Assembly: GCF_019392195.1 (NCBI RefSeq)
Contig: NZ_JAHXKI010000002.1
Location: 1,798,001 to 1,862,000 of the forward strand
Direction: 5' to 3'
Origin: Marinobacter sp. F4206
GTDB taxonomy: Bacteria > Pseudomonadota > Gammaproteobacteria > Pseudomonadales > Oleiphilaceae
DNA: 64,000 nt
Positions within the stretch are counted from its first letter, which is position 1. Every line of letters starts with the position of its first letter. Under the pieces are notes generated by a model, which saw only the letters and a program-made list of their open reading frames with translations, was not told where the DNA came from and did no database searches. Positions 1 through 8,066 of the stretch are shown one piece after another. A program made the translations under genes and the position numbers.

Positions 1-1
1 G

Positions 2-508
2 CCCATGACTTTCCTGCCCCTGCTGGCGACCTTGGAGCTGCCCCGGAATCACTGGATGATCGATGGTGCCTGGCTCATCGTGGCTTTGTTTACCATGCCT
101 GCGCCATGGATCTGGAACAAACTTGGCGCGAAGATCGGCGATCTCCCGGCGCTCAAGCTGAATTTCGTGATTCAGTTGTTGGGTGTCCTGGCCGCTGTGC
201 TCTGGCCCGGGGCTGTCGGCCTTTTACTCTGTGCGGCCCTGGTGGGCAGCACGTTCCTGGGCACGGTGCTGCTGACCCAGCGCATTGGCCGGGCGCTCCA
301 TCCGCACCAGGGCCCGCGGTTATCCGCGGCCATGGTGGCGCTCTACGGCTTCACCCAGATGGTCGGGCCCTGGTTGACGAAACAGTGGCTGGATATGGGC
401 GGTACTCTGGGGTCGGCGTTCGGTATTGGGGTGGTGGCTCTGGCGTTTGGCTTGGTATTCGTGTTTTTAGTGCCTCAGGCTGAGGATTGGCATGGGCGGT
501 CTTTGTAG
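2..508 (+). CDS. MFS permease, C-terminal part only
   Basis: The frame is open at the left edge, so only about the last 168 residues are present. They are strongly hydrophobic, with roughly four or five membrane helices, including a long apolar run around residues 50-85 and a last helix near residues 135-157, followed by a short polar tail. A conserved-looking segment with PxxxKxxG pattern (WIWNKLGAKIG) between helices resembles the short cytoplasmic loops of the major facilitator superfamily. I infer an inner-membrane permease, perhaps of the YbfB/YjiJ type; the substrate cannot be read from this fragment. Confidence 0.7.
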   Translation, partial: PMTFLPLLATLELPRNHWMIDGAWLIVALFTMPAPWIWNKLGAKIGDLPALKLNFVIQLLGVLAAVLWPGAVGLLLCAALVGSTFLGTVLLTQRIGRALHPHQGPRLSAAMVALYGFTQMVGPWLTKQWLDMGGTLGSAFGIGVVALAFGLVFVFLVPQAEDWHGRSL

Positions 509-533
509 GACTGCTGGGGTTGGGTGATTGATC

Positions 534-616
534 GGGGTGGTGGGGTATTTTACCTTGGAAATGGAACTCGCTGCGCTCAGACATCCATTTCTGGCGGAAA
601 AATACTCCACCACCCC
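534..616. repeat. Structured intergenic repeat, copy A
   Basis: An imperfect inverted repeat: an outer arm at 534-551 pairs with 599-616 (one mismatch), an internal loop follows, then an inner arm at 557-565 pairs with 584-592, leaving a terminal loop with AACTCGCTGCGCTCAGACA. A second element at 7939-8032 has the same layout and nearly the same loop but different stem sequences. It lies downstream of the MFS gene and upstream of hrpB. It may end transcription or be a REP/BIME-like element; there is no U tract. Confidence 0.75.
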
Positions 617-711
617 GCTCTAGCTGACAATACCGATATCTTAAAAGATGAAAGGAAGAGATTGGTTTCGTCCGTGATAACCTGTAGCGACAACTGGAGT
701 TCAATAAGGGT

Positions 712-3267
712 ATGGGGGTAATTCAAATTACCCCGTGCCCCTCCCCCAAACCCGGCAATCCTGAACGAAGCCAGACCAACGTGCTCCCAATAGACCAAAT
801 ACTCCCCGAGCTAAAACAAACTCTGGAACAAACCACCACGGCACTCCTACAGGCGCCTCCGGGTGCCGGCAAGACCACCCGGGTTCCCTTGGCTCTGCTC
901 GATGCACCCTGGCGGGACGAACGCAAGATTCTGATGCTCGAGCCGAGACGACTGGCGGCGCGGTCCGCGGCCCGGTTCATGGCCGGGCAGTTGGGAGAGA
1001 AACCGGGGCAGACTGTGGGGTATCGAACCCGGCTGGACACCAAAATCTCCGCCGCCACGCGCATCGAGGTCGTGACCGAGGGTATTCTGACCCGGTTAAT
1101 CCAGTCCGACCCGACGCTTGAGGATTACGCCGCGGTGTTGTTTGACGAATTCCATGAGCGATCCTTGCAGGCCGACCTGGGTCTGGCACTGGTGCGGGAG
1201 TCGCAGGAGGCGCTGCGGCAAGATTTGCGGCTTCTGGTAATGTCGGCGACCCTCGATACCGGGCCAATTGCCAGAGTGCTAGGGGATGTGCCGATCATTC
1301 GCAGCGAAGGCCGGGCGTTTCCGGTGGAGGTCCTGTATCGGCCGGCACCGTCTCAGGAGCGCCATACCCGGATTGTCGATCGGGTGGCGGCTGTGGTGCA
1401 GGAGGCGCTTCAGGACCAGTCCGGCTCGGTGCTGGTGTTCCTGCCCGGCGCCGGGGAAATCCGGAAAGTCGAGCAGCGGTTACGGGGCCAATTAGCAGGC
1501 GATGTGCTCGTGACGCCCCTCTACGGCAACCTTAAATCAGACGAGCAGGATCGGGCCATCGCCCCGGCTCCGGAGGCCCAGCGCAAGGTGGTGCTGGCCA
1601 CCGCCATTGCCGAGACCAGTCTGACCATCGAGGGTGTGCGGGTCGTGATCGACAGTGGTCAGCAGCGGCGCGCGGTGTTCGATCCGAACAGCGGCATGAC
1701 CCGACTGGTGACCGGGCGGGTCTCGAAAGCCTCGGCAGAGCAACGTAAGGGCCGGGCCGGTCGTGTGGAGCCAGGATTATGTTACCGGTTGTGGAGCGAG
1801 TCCGAGCAGTTTGGACTGGCGGACTATACGCCACCGGAGATACGGGAAGCGGATCTTGCGCCGGTAGTGCTGGAGCTGGCCCAGTGGGGGGCCCGGACCC
1901 CGGACCAGGTGGCGTGGGTTGATGCGCCACCGGAGGCCCACTGGCAGCAGGCTGTCGCGTTGCTGAAATGGCTGGATATGCTGGATGCGGACGGTGCCAT
2001 TACCGACCATGGCAAGGCTACGCGGGAGGTGGGCGTGCACCCTCGCCTGGCGCACATGGTGCTGCGGGGACAACAGCTCGGCCTGCCTGTGTTGGCGGCG
2101 GAACTGGCGGCGCTGCTCGGTGACCGGGATCTGCTGGGGCCGGGCGCGGGCGCCGATCTGCACGAGCGGGTTCGGGTGCTCAGGGGCGAAGGCCGCCATC
2201 GGAATCTGGACCCTGCCCGCCTGAAGTCGATCCGTCAGGTCGCAAAAAGACTCATGAACGGGTCGAATCATTCGGGACCAGAGCCGACCGAGACCGAGGT
2301 TGGCCGACTGCTGGCCCAGGCCTACCCGGACCGGATTGGCCGGCGTCGGTCGGGCTACGGCCCCCGGTATCAGCTCAGCAACGGCAAGGGCGCAACTCTG
2401 AGGGACGACGATGCCCTGGCCCGTCATGATTGGCTGGTGGCCGCGGATCTGGACGGTAGATCCCGGGAGGCGACCATCTATCTGGCGGCTCCAGTGGAGG
2501 TTCGGGACCTGGAGCAGGATCTGGCAACCCATATCAAGACGTGTGAGGAAGCGGTTTGGGACGACCGGCGGGGCACCGTGATTGCCCGTCGAGTTCGCAA
2601 GCTGGGGGAGCTCGTGCTGACGGAAACGGCACTGCCCCAACCCGCCCCGGAGCTGATTCAGCAGGGCCTGTTGAACGCGGTCCGAAGCAAGGGTCTGGAC
2701 AGCCTGCCCTGGACCGCGGCGGCCCGGCAGTGGCAGGCCCGCGTCCAGTTGCTTGCCCAGGGCGCTCCGGAGGACTGGCCGGATGTCAGCAACGTTGCGT
2801 TGCTGGCCAGCCTCGAGAGCTGGCTTGGGCCTTTTCTGGCGGGGTTGCAGCGTTGGGCGGATCTCCAGCGGCTGGATTTGCTCCCGGCATTGCAGAGCTT
2901 GCTGGATTATCCGCAACAGCAGCGGCTGGAGGAGCTGGCCCCGAAAACGCTGACCATCCCTACGGGCCAGAAGGTCACACTGGATTACACCGCCGACAAC
3001 GGACCGGTTCTGGCGGCGAAACTGCAGGCGATGTTCGGCTGGACCGAAACCCCGAGACTGGCCGGCGGCCGGGTTCCCGTGGTGATTCACCTGCTCTCCC
3101 CGGCCAAGAGACCGCTGGCGGTTACGGCGGATCTGGCCAGCTTCTGGCGTAATGCCTACCCCGACGTGCGCAAGGATATGCGCGGGCGATACCCGAAACA
3201 TCCGTGGCCGGAAGACCCGTTCACCGCCGAAGCTCAGCAGGGGACGAAAAAACGCCCAGTTCGCTGA
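712..3267 (+). CDS. hrpB: ATP-dependent DEAH-box helicase HrpB
   Basis: An 851-residue DEAH-family RNA helicase of cytoplasmic location whose exact substrate is unsettled in the family. Walker A GAGKTT is at residues 51-56, the DEFH Walker B box at 145-148, the SATL motif near 178 and the GRAGR motif VI in the second RecA domain. The long C-terminal part, with GRRRSGYGPRYQL and the terminal region ending PEDPFTAEA, is typical of HrpB. The length fits the family (about 800-850). The ATG at 712 has only a weak ribosome site; a GTG at 781, just before LPIDQILPEL, would match the usual N-terminus of HrpB and could be the true start. Its 3' end overlaps the convergent next gene by 47 bp. Confidence 0.93.
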   Translation: MGVIQITPCPSPKPGNPERSQTNVLPIDQILPELKQTLEQTTTALLQAPPGAGKTTRVPLALLDAPWRDERKILMLEPRRLAARSAARFMAGQLGEKPGQTVGYRTRLDTKISAATRIEVVTEGILTRLIQSDPTLEDYAAVLFDEFHERSLQADLGLALVRESQEALRQDLRLLVMSATLDTGPIARVLGDVPIIRSEGRAFPVEVLYRPAPSQERHTRIVDRVAAVVQEALQDQSGSVLVFLPGAGEIRKVEQRLRGQLAGDVLVTPLYGNLKSDEQDRAIAPAPEAQRKVVLATAIAETSLTIEGVRVVIDSGQQRRAVFDPNSGMTRLVTGRVSKASAEQRKGRAGRVEPGLCYRLWSESEQFGLADYTPPEIREADLAPVVLELAQWGARTPDQVAWVDAPPEAHWQQAVALLKWLDMLDADGAITDHGKATREVGVHPRLAHMVLRGQQLGLPVLAAELAALLGDRDLLGPGAGADLHERVRVLRGEGRHRNLDPARLKSIRQVAKRLMNGSNHSGPEPTETEVGRLLAQAYPDRIGRRRSGYGPRYQLSNGKGATLRDDDALARHDWLVAADLDGRSREATIYLAAPVEVRDLEQDLATHIKTCEEAVWDDRRGTVIARRVRKLGELVLTETALPQPAPELIQQGLLNAVRSKGLDSLPWTAAARQWQARVQLLAQGAPEDWPDVSNVALLASLESWLGPFLAGLQRWADLQRLDLLPALQSLLDYPQQQRLEELAPKTLTIPTGQKVTLDYTADNGPVLAAKLQAMFGWTETPRLAGGRVPVVIHLLSPAKRPLAVTADLASFWRNAYPDVRKDMRGRYPKHPWPEDPFTAEAQQGTKKRPVR

Positions 3268-4069
3268 TCCGTCCGCTGACCAGCTGCTCTGGTACGGGTT
3301 CGAAATAGATATTGCGAGCGGTGATCCACCTGCCTTCCGGCGCCTGCAGTTCGGTTGCCGGCAACTCTTCCAGTTGTGCGGACTCTCGCGTGGCCTGACT
3401 GTCCCGGAAGGTGTCGGCCAATACCCAGAACGGGATGTTTTGGACGTACGCGGCCAGCGCCAGCAGGTGGGTACCACTCTTGTTCACAAAATGACCGTCG
3501 GTCAGCCAGCTGTCGCACCCGGTAATGACCAGATCTGCCTGATCCGTGAACAGCGCCATTTGGGCGTCGGTAATCAGGGTGACCGGCACTTCCAGCTCAT
3601 TCAGTGTGGATGCCAGAAGATGGCCTTCCTGTCCGGGACTGCTCTGGGTGCAGATCACCGAGAACGCTACCCCCCGTTCCACCAGTGTCCGGAACAGGCG
3701 GATAACAACGGAGCTGGCACTGTGGGTCATGATCACCGCCCCCTCGCTGATCTGGCCGAGTGCGTGCCCGACCATTCGGTTTGCCGCCGATTCCAGATCC
3801 CGCCGTACCGATTCGACCAGATTCCACGGTTCGTCACTGGTGACGCTGAGGCGATGCTCCACACGATCAATGGCGTTACCGATCACCACCATACTTGGCC
3901 GCGCCCGCCTCAGCTCGGCCAGTAAATTGGCGAGCACATCGGGGGCCGGCCGGGCGTGGTACACATAATCCGCCAGATCGTGCAGGGTTTGCAGCGCCAG
4001 CTGGGTGGCGCCCGATCGGTAATCGTGTTTGAGGTTCAACAGCACCGGGTTGGTTGAATGGTCGGGCAT
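3221..4069 (-). CDS. eIF-2B alpha/beta/delta-like protein
   Basis: A 282-residue protein resembling the eIF-2B subunit / sugar-phosphate isomerase superfamily. It has a helical N-terminal part (to about residue 110), then a Rossmann-like part with MTHSASSVVIRLF, VICTQSSPGQEG and a TGCDSW segment matching the superfamily's G-A/C-D signature, followed by NKSGTHLLALAA. In bacteria such proteins act on ribose- or methylthioribose-1-phosphates or are of unknown role; they do not do translation initiation. The final residues run antisense into the 3' end of hrpB (47 bp shared). It lies downstream of cti on the same strand, across 114 bp with hairpins. Substrate is not predictable here. Confidence 0.75.
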   Translation of the reverse strand: MPDHSTNPVLLNLKHDYRSGATQLALQTLHDLADYVYHARPAPDVLANLLAELRRARPSMVVIGNAIDRVEHRLSVTSDEPWNLVESVRRDLESAANRMVGHALGQISEGAVIMTHSASSVVIRLFRTLVERGVAFSVICTQSSPGQEGHLLASTLNELEVPVTLITDAQMALFTDQADLVITGCDSWLTDGHFVNKSGTHLLALAAYVQNIPFWVLADTFRDSQATRESAQLEELPATELQAPEGRWITARNIYFEPVPEQLVSGRISELGVFSSPAELRR

Positions 4070-4116
4070 GGCATTTCCAGTGGTTTGCGTCTGGTGTCTA
4101 AAAAGACTAGCAGATT

Positions 4117-4145
4117 GCCCGATGATCGGGCCCTTTGAAGGCCCG
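4117..4145 (-). terminator. Overlapping hairpins between cti and the eIF-2B-like gene
   Basis: Two hairpins that cannot form together: GCCCGA (4117-4122) with TCGGGC (4126-4131), and CGGGCC (4127-4132) with GGCCCG (4140-4145). On the minus strand a run of five T follows about 11 nt later. This could weakly end cti transcripts; the distance to the T run makes it a poor intrinsic terminator. Confidence 0.35.
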
Positions 4146-4183
4146 CGAGAAACAACCCGCCATTACCTGGAACCCAACCCGGG

Positions 4184-6535
4184 CTAGAGATTGTTGAAGC
4201 GATTGATGTCGAAGATGCCGGCCTGAAGCGGCTGATGTTCCCGCTGCCAGCGGGTGATGTCGTGCAGGGTGTCCCAGAACTCTGGATGGGTGCGGCGCAC
4301 CCCCCAGAGGCTCACAATCCGGTCGAACCTCTCCTGCTCCTCCGCCTTCAGCGCCTGCAGTTGGCTGGTAAACAGCTCAAGTTGCGAGGCGGGGACATCG
4401 AACATGAAATTCGGGTAGCTGCCGATAATGCCGGGGTACACCGTCAGGCGGTCCTTGTCCGGCTGGTAACGGAGGTCCTCCCCGAACATGAAGGCGACAT
4501 TACTGTGAGCGCGATCCCGGATCAGGGTGTAGACCGTGCGGTCACCCTGTTCATTCCATACCCTGAGAAAGGTGACGTCCGGTAGGTACCGGATTGCGGG
4601 CAGGAATTCCGCGCGCGTGGCTGCCAGGACCGAGAGATGCTGGTCCGCCTGCTGGATCCACTCGGGCTGGTCCTTGCGACCACAATCACTGCCACCGCAA
4701 CGGTTGATGGGATCGTCTCGTTCGGCATTCAGCTGGTGGAACTCAAGCAACAGCCGGGCCCCCAGTTCTTCGTTATGGGCGCTGGTCGCATAAGGGACCT
4801 GAGAGGGGGCAGTGTTCTCCATGCTGGCGTAGCTGAAGTCCAGTTTCAGGTTGCCTGTCCCCTGGTACCATCGTTGCAGCACCCGGTTGCGTTCGCCGGG
4901 CGGAATCAGTCGCAGGTAATTCTGCTCCCCGCCGTTGCGGATCAGGTCGAAGTAAAGCCGGGTCTGGGCCTGGTGCGCCACCGTGCCGAAGACATCAAAA
5001 TTGACTACCAGCTGGTAATAGGTACGTTCGAACAACGGGTAATCCATCCACCAGCTGGTCAATGGCACCTGTCCGATCAGCCCACGCTGCACCGAGGCAT
5101 TGTCGTGGTGTCGGAAAATGGTTAGCAGGGCATTGGTGTTGTTGCCGTCACCGTCCCAGATCTGTCCCAGTGACGCGCCCTCGGGGTAGGCGTTGCGGTA
5201 GGCCTCGTTGCGCAGCTTGGTATAGCGGTTGCGCTTGTCCTTGTAGCGGAACCAGTTCTCGCCCAGATCCAGCAGATCGGTGCCCTGCCCGGGCAGGGCA
5301 AGCAGCGATGTCACCGACTGGCGATAGTCCTGGTCGGTGATGAACAGGTCGTCTTCGGGATCGTGGAACACGGCCCAGAAATGATCCCGGATAACGTCGG
5401 TGGCGATCTGGCCCCGGCACACGGGGCCGCGGATGAAGGTGCGGGTGAAGTATTCCGCATTATCCAGCATGAACTGATAGCGGGCTTTGGCCGGGATGGC
5501 TGCGAACGTGGCGAATGGGTTGGCGCGGCTTGCCGGGCTGTAGTCGGGCAGACTCTGCGCCTGCCAGTCGGTAGCCTCGAACAGGTTTCGCGTTCGCTCA
5601 AATTGCTCGGGACCAAAGGCGAAGGTGATGTGCCGTTTGTGTACAATGCTGCCGGTGACGGGCCGCAACCGGTAATACAGCGGGCCATCCGGGGCGTCAT
5701 TGGGTCGTCGGGTCGCGATAATTTCAACTGGTTGCCCCGGCGCGGTGTGCGATCGCACGAGTTCGAAGAATCGGGTATCGGCGCCGGCATCCCGGAAATA
5801 CAGATGCGCGAGGTACAGGTGTTCGTACAGCCAGCGGCTGAGCAGCTTCTGACGCCTGGAATCGCCGTTGAGCCAGCTCTCCCAGCGGTCGATGTCGGCC
5901 TGCTCGCGGGCGCTTGTCTCAATCACCAGTGGACTGATGGCTGCGCCCTGGTTCAGCCAGCCGGTCAGTGTCGCGTACTCGTCGTCGGTCAGGTCAGCGA
6001 CTGCCAGTGGCATGCCTTCGTACGGATGATCGGCGGCGTAGTCGGAAAAGTTTTCATTGCTGACACACTGATTGCTTCGGGCCAGGCCAAGCTCAATGTC
6101 TTCGGGCAGTTTGCTGTTGGGGGCAAAAGCGTGGCGCTTGCCGAGCCGGATCATGTTTTCAAACAGGCTGCGGGCCTGGTCGCCGCGGGCGAGTACGGAA
6201 TAGAAGCCCAGACTTCGCCATTCCTGTTCGGTGTCGGCATCAATCCCCAGACGGGTGGTGGCCTGGTTTTCCAGTCGCCCGCCGTCGTAGACCGCTTTGG
6301 GGTGGGCGCCGCGAATCAGTCCGTCGGCGTATTCCATTTTCAGCTGGCACGGCGCGTCGTAGCAGCCGTGGCAGGCCAGGCATTTGGCCTCCAGTATCGG
6401 TCGCACGTCTTCGTTGAAACGGACGGGTGCCTGAGCCGGGGTTGGCAGTGCCTGGGTCTGGGGCGGAGAGACACTCTCGGCACAACCACTGAGCAAAACC
6501 AGGGTACAGAAAACCATCGCCAGTGCTCTTGCCAT
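4184..6535 (-). CDS. cti: Fatty acid cis/trans isomerase (periplasmic, heme motif)
   Basis: Converts cis-unsaturated acyl chains of membrane lipids to trans, a rapid rigidifying answer to solvents, heat or osmotic stress. The protein (about 783 residues, usual for Cti) begins with a signal sequence ending LLSGC, which also fits a lipobox, so it is exported. A CxxCH heme-binding motif (CLACH) follows about 55 residues in, as in Pseudomonas Cti. I chose the ATG at 6535 because AAGGGA lies 9 nt before it and the signal peptide starts there; an in-frame ATG exists at 6559 and 6601. It is divergent from the decarboxylase gene and shares the 6536-6752 region with it. Confidence 0.93.
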   Translation of the reverse strand: MARALAMVFCTLVLLSGCAESVSPPQTQALPTPAQAPVRFNEDVRPILEAKCLACHGCYDAPCQLKMEYADGLIRGAHPKAVYDGGRLENQATTRLGIDADTEQEWRSLGFYSVLARGDQARSLFENMIRLGKRHAFAPNSKLPEDIELGLARSNQCVSNENFSDYAADHPYEGMPLAVADLTDDEYATLTGWLNQGAAISPLVIETSAREQADIDRWESWLNGDSRRQKLLSRWLYEHLYLAHLYFRDAGADTRFFELVRSHTAPGQPVEIIATRRPNDAPDGPLYYRLRPVTGSIVHKRHITFAFGPEQFERTRNLFEATDWQAQSLPDYSPASRANPFATFAAIPAKARYQFMLDNAEYFTRTFIRGPVCRGQIATDVIRDHFWAVFHDPEDDLFITDQDYRQSVTSLLALPGQGTDLLDLGENWFRYKDKRNRYTKLRNEAYRNAYPEGASLGQIWDGDGNNTNALLTIFRHHDNASVQRGLIGQVPLTSWWMDYPLFERTYYQLVVNFDVFGTVAHQAQTRLYFDLIRNGGEQNYLRLIPPGERNRVLQRWYQGTGNLKLDFSYASMENTAPSQVPYATSAHNEELGARLLLEFHQLNAERDDPINRCGGSDCGRKDQPEWIQQADQHLSVLAATRAEFLPAIRYLPDVTFLRVWNEQGDRTVYTLIRDRAHSNVAFMFGEDLRYQPDKDRLTVYPGIIGSYPNFMFDVPASQLELFTSQLQALKAEEQERFDRIVSLWGVRRTHPEFWDTLHDITRWQREHQPLQAGIFDINRFNNL

Positions 6536-6628
6536 GCAGCTACTTCCCTTATGAATCATCCAGTTGAGTCCCTGATTTCCCCGGGTTAATTGGCGGCTCA
6601 AGCCAGTTTGCCGGATCCTCTCCGTTAT

Positions 6629-6653
6629 GGGTAGATATGCTCATATCCGACCC
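6629..6653. promoter_or_regulatory. Inverted repeat in the cti/decarboxylase divergent region
   Basis: GATATG (6634-6639) and CATATC (6642-6647) form a tight inverted repeat, extended outside by GGGT (6629-6632) and ACCC (6650-6653). Followed by seven A. It could be an operator for either divergent gene or the first hairpin of the decarboxylase leader RNA. No protein is assigned. Confidence 0.5.
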
Positions 6654-6685
6654 TGAAAAAAAGCCCGATGATCGCGCCAATTCCG

Positions 6686-6718
6686 GGGGGCTGCAGCCAG
6701 GCTGTAGCGCCCTTTTTT
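6686..6718 (+). terminator. Intrinsic terminator hairpin in the decarboxylase leader
   Basis: An 11-bp stem (6686-6696 with 6702-6712, one mismatch and one G-U pair) with a five-base loop is followed directly by six T (6713-6718). It points toward the decarboxylase, 34 nt before its ATG. The nearest plus-strand gene upstream is hrpB, 3.4 kb away, so the hairpin does not serve an upstream gene. It may be an attenuator within the 5' leader. Confidence 0.6.
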
Positions 6719-6752
6719 ACGCCTGTTTGCCCCATGGAGGGAAACACCATTC

Positions 6753-7928
6753 ATGACCGAGTCAGCCAACGCCAACGTCGCCGATTACTACGATGCCGAG
6801 ACCTTCAACCGGATCAAAGCCTTTGCTGATGGCAAGGAAACGCCGTTTGTGGTGATCGACACCGCCACCATCGATCGCCAGTACAACGAGCTGGTGGAAG
6901 GATTCCCGTACGCCAACGTCTACTACGCGGTGAAAGCCAATCCGGCCCAACCGATTCTGACCATGCTGCGGGACAAGGGCGCAAGCTTCGACATCGCGTC
7001 GGTGTACGAACTGGACAAGGTACTGGCCCTGGGTGTGACCGGTGACCGCATCAGCTACGGCAACACCATCAAGAAGGCCAAGGACATTCGCACCTTTTAC
7101 GAGAAGGGGGTGCGAATGTTTGCCACCGATTCGGAAGCAGATCTGCGCAACATTGCCAAGGCGGCCCCGGGCTCGAAGGTTTACGTCCGTATCCTGACCG
7201 AAGGCACGCTCACGGCGGACTGGCCGCTGTCTCGCAAGTTTGGCTGCCAGACCGACATGGCCATGGACCTGCTGATCCTGGCCCGTGATCTCGGCCTGGT
7301 GCCCTACGGTGTGTCGTTCCACGTGGGTTCCCAGCAACGTGAGATCGGTGCCTGGGATGCGGCGCTGAGCAAGGTGAAGGTGATTTTCGAACGTCTCAAG
7401 GAAGAAGATGGGATCGAGCTGAAGATGATCAATATGGGGGGCGGTTTTCCGGCCAACTACATCACCCGCACCAATGAGCTGAAGGTGTACGCTGAGGAGA
7501 TTGCCCGGTTCCTGCATGAGGATTTCGGTGCGGATCTGCCGGAGATCATCATTGAGCCGGGGCGCTCGCTGATCTCCAATGCGGGCGTGCTGGTGAGTGA
7601 GGTGGTGCTGATCTCGCGGAAGTCGCGCACGGCGCTGCACCGTTGGGTGTTCACCGATGTGGGCAAGTTTTCCGGGTTGATCGAGACTCTGGACGAGGCC
7701 ATCAAGTTTCCGATCTGGACGGACAAGGTGGGTGAAGGCGAGGACTGTGTGATTGCGGGGCCGACCTGTGACAGCGCGGACATCATGTACGAGCATCACA
7801 AGTATCCGTTGCCGCTGAATCTGGCGATCGGGGATCGGATGTACTGGCTGTCCACCGGGGCTTATACCACGACTTACAGTGCGGTGGAGTTTAACGGGTT
7901 TCCTCCGTTGAAGGACTACTACATCTAA
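6753..7928 (+). CDS. Fold III PLP ornithine/lysine decarboxylase
   Basis: A 391-residue cytoplasmic decarboxylase of the alanine-racemase (fold III) type that makes putrescine or cadaverine from ornithine or lysine. The PLP lysine is K61 in YYAVKANP; HVGSQQ, the glycine loop MGGGFPANY, the phosphate-binding EPGRSL and the catalytic cysteine (C339, in GPTCDSAD) are all present, so it should be active. Length matches bacterial ODC (about 390). GGAGGG lies 11 nt before the ATG. The leader carries an inverted repeat and an intrinsic terminator, suggesting control by attenuation. Ornithine versus lysine preference cannot be settled by eye. Confidence 0.92.
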   Translation: MTESANANVADYYDAETFNRIKAFADGKETPFVVIDTATIDRQYNELVEGFPYANVYYAVKANPAQPILTMLRDKGASFDIASVYELDKVLALGVTGDRISYGNTIKKAKDIRTFYEKGVRMFATDSEADLRNIAKAAPGSKVYVRILTEGTLTADWPLSRKFGCQTDMAMDLLILARDLGLVPYGVSFHVGSQQREIGAWDAALSKVKVIFERLKEEDGIELKMINMGGGFPANYITRTNELKVYAEEIARFLHEDFGADLPEIIIEPGRSLISNAGVLVSEVVLISRKSRTALHRWVFTDVGKFSGLIETLDEAIKFPIWTDKVGEGEDCVIAGPTCDSADIMYEHHKYPLPLNLAIGDRMYWLSTGAYTTTYSAVEFNGFPPLKDYYI

Positions 7929-7938
7929 AACCTGAGGT

Positions 7939-8032
7939 GGCCGCGGGGCGGGGATGCTTTTCCTCTGGGGAAAACAACTCGCTTCGCTCAGACATCTTTT
8001 CCCCGGCGGAAAAGCATCCCCACCCCACGGCC
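7939..8032. repeat. Structured intergenic repeat, copy B
   Basis: The outer arm 7939-7961 pairs with 8010-8032 (23 bp with two G-T type mismatches); the inner arm GGGGAAAA (7967-7974) pairs with TTTTCCCC (7997-8004). The terminal loop has AACTCGCTTCGCTCAGACA, matching copy A (534-616) at 18 of 19 bases while the stems differ. It sits between two convergent genes and could serve as a two-way terminator. Confidence 0.8.
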
Positions 8033-8066
8033 TTCTGGCTTGGGAGCAGGATTCCCTAAACAAGGT

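Noticed and set aside
1777-3477. A long minus-strand open frame within hrpB.
   Set aside because: Antisense to a clear helicase gene, and its product has no recognisable domain.
4117-6674. The 12-mer GCCCGATGATCG occurs on both sides of cti (4117 and 6663), as if flanking a mobile unit.
   Set aside because: Identical 12-mers are expected many times by chance in a 64-kb window, and there is no transposase or target duplication.
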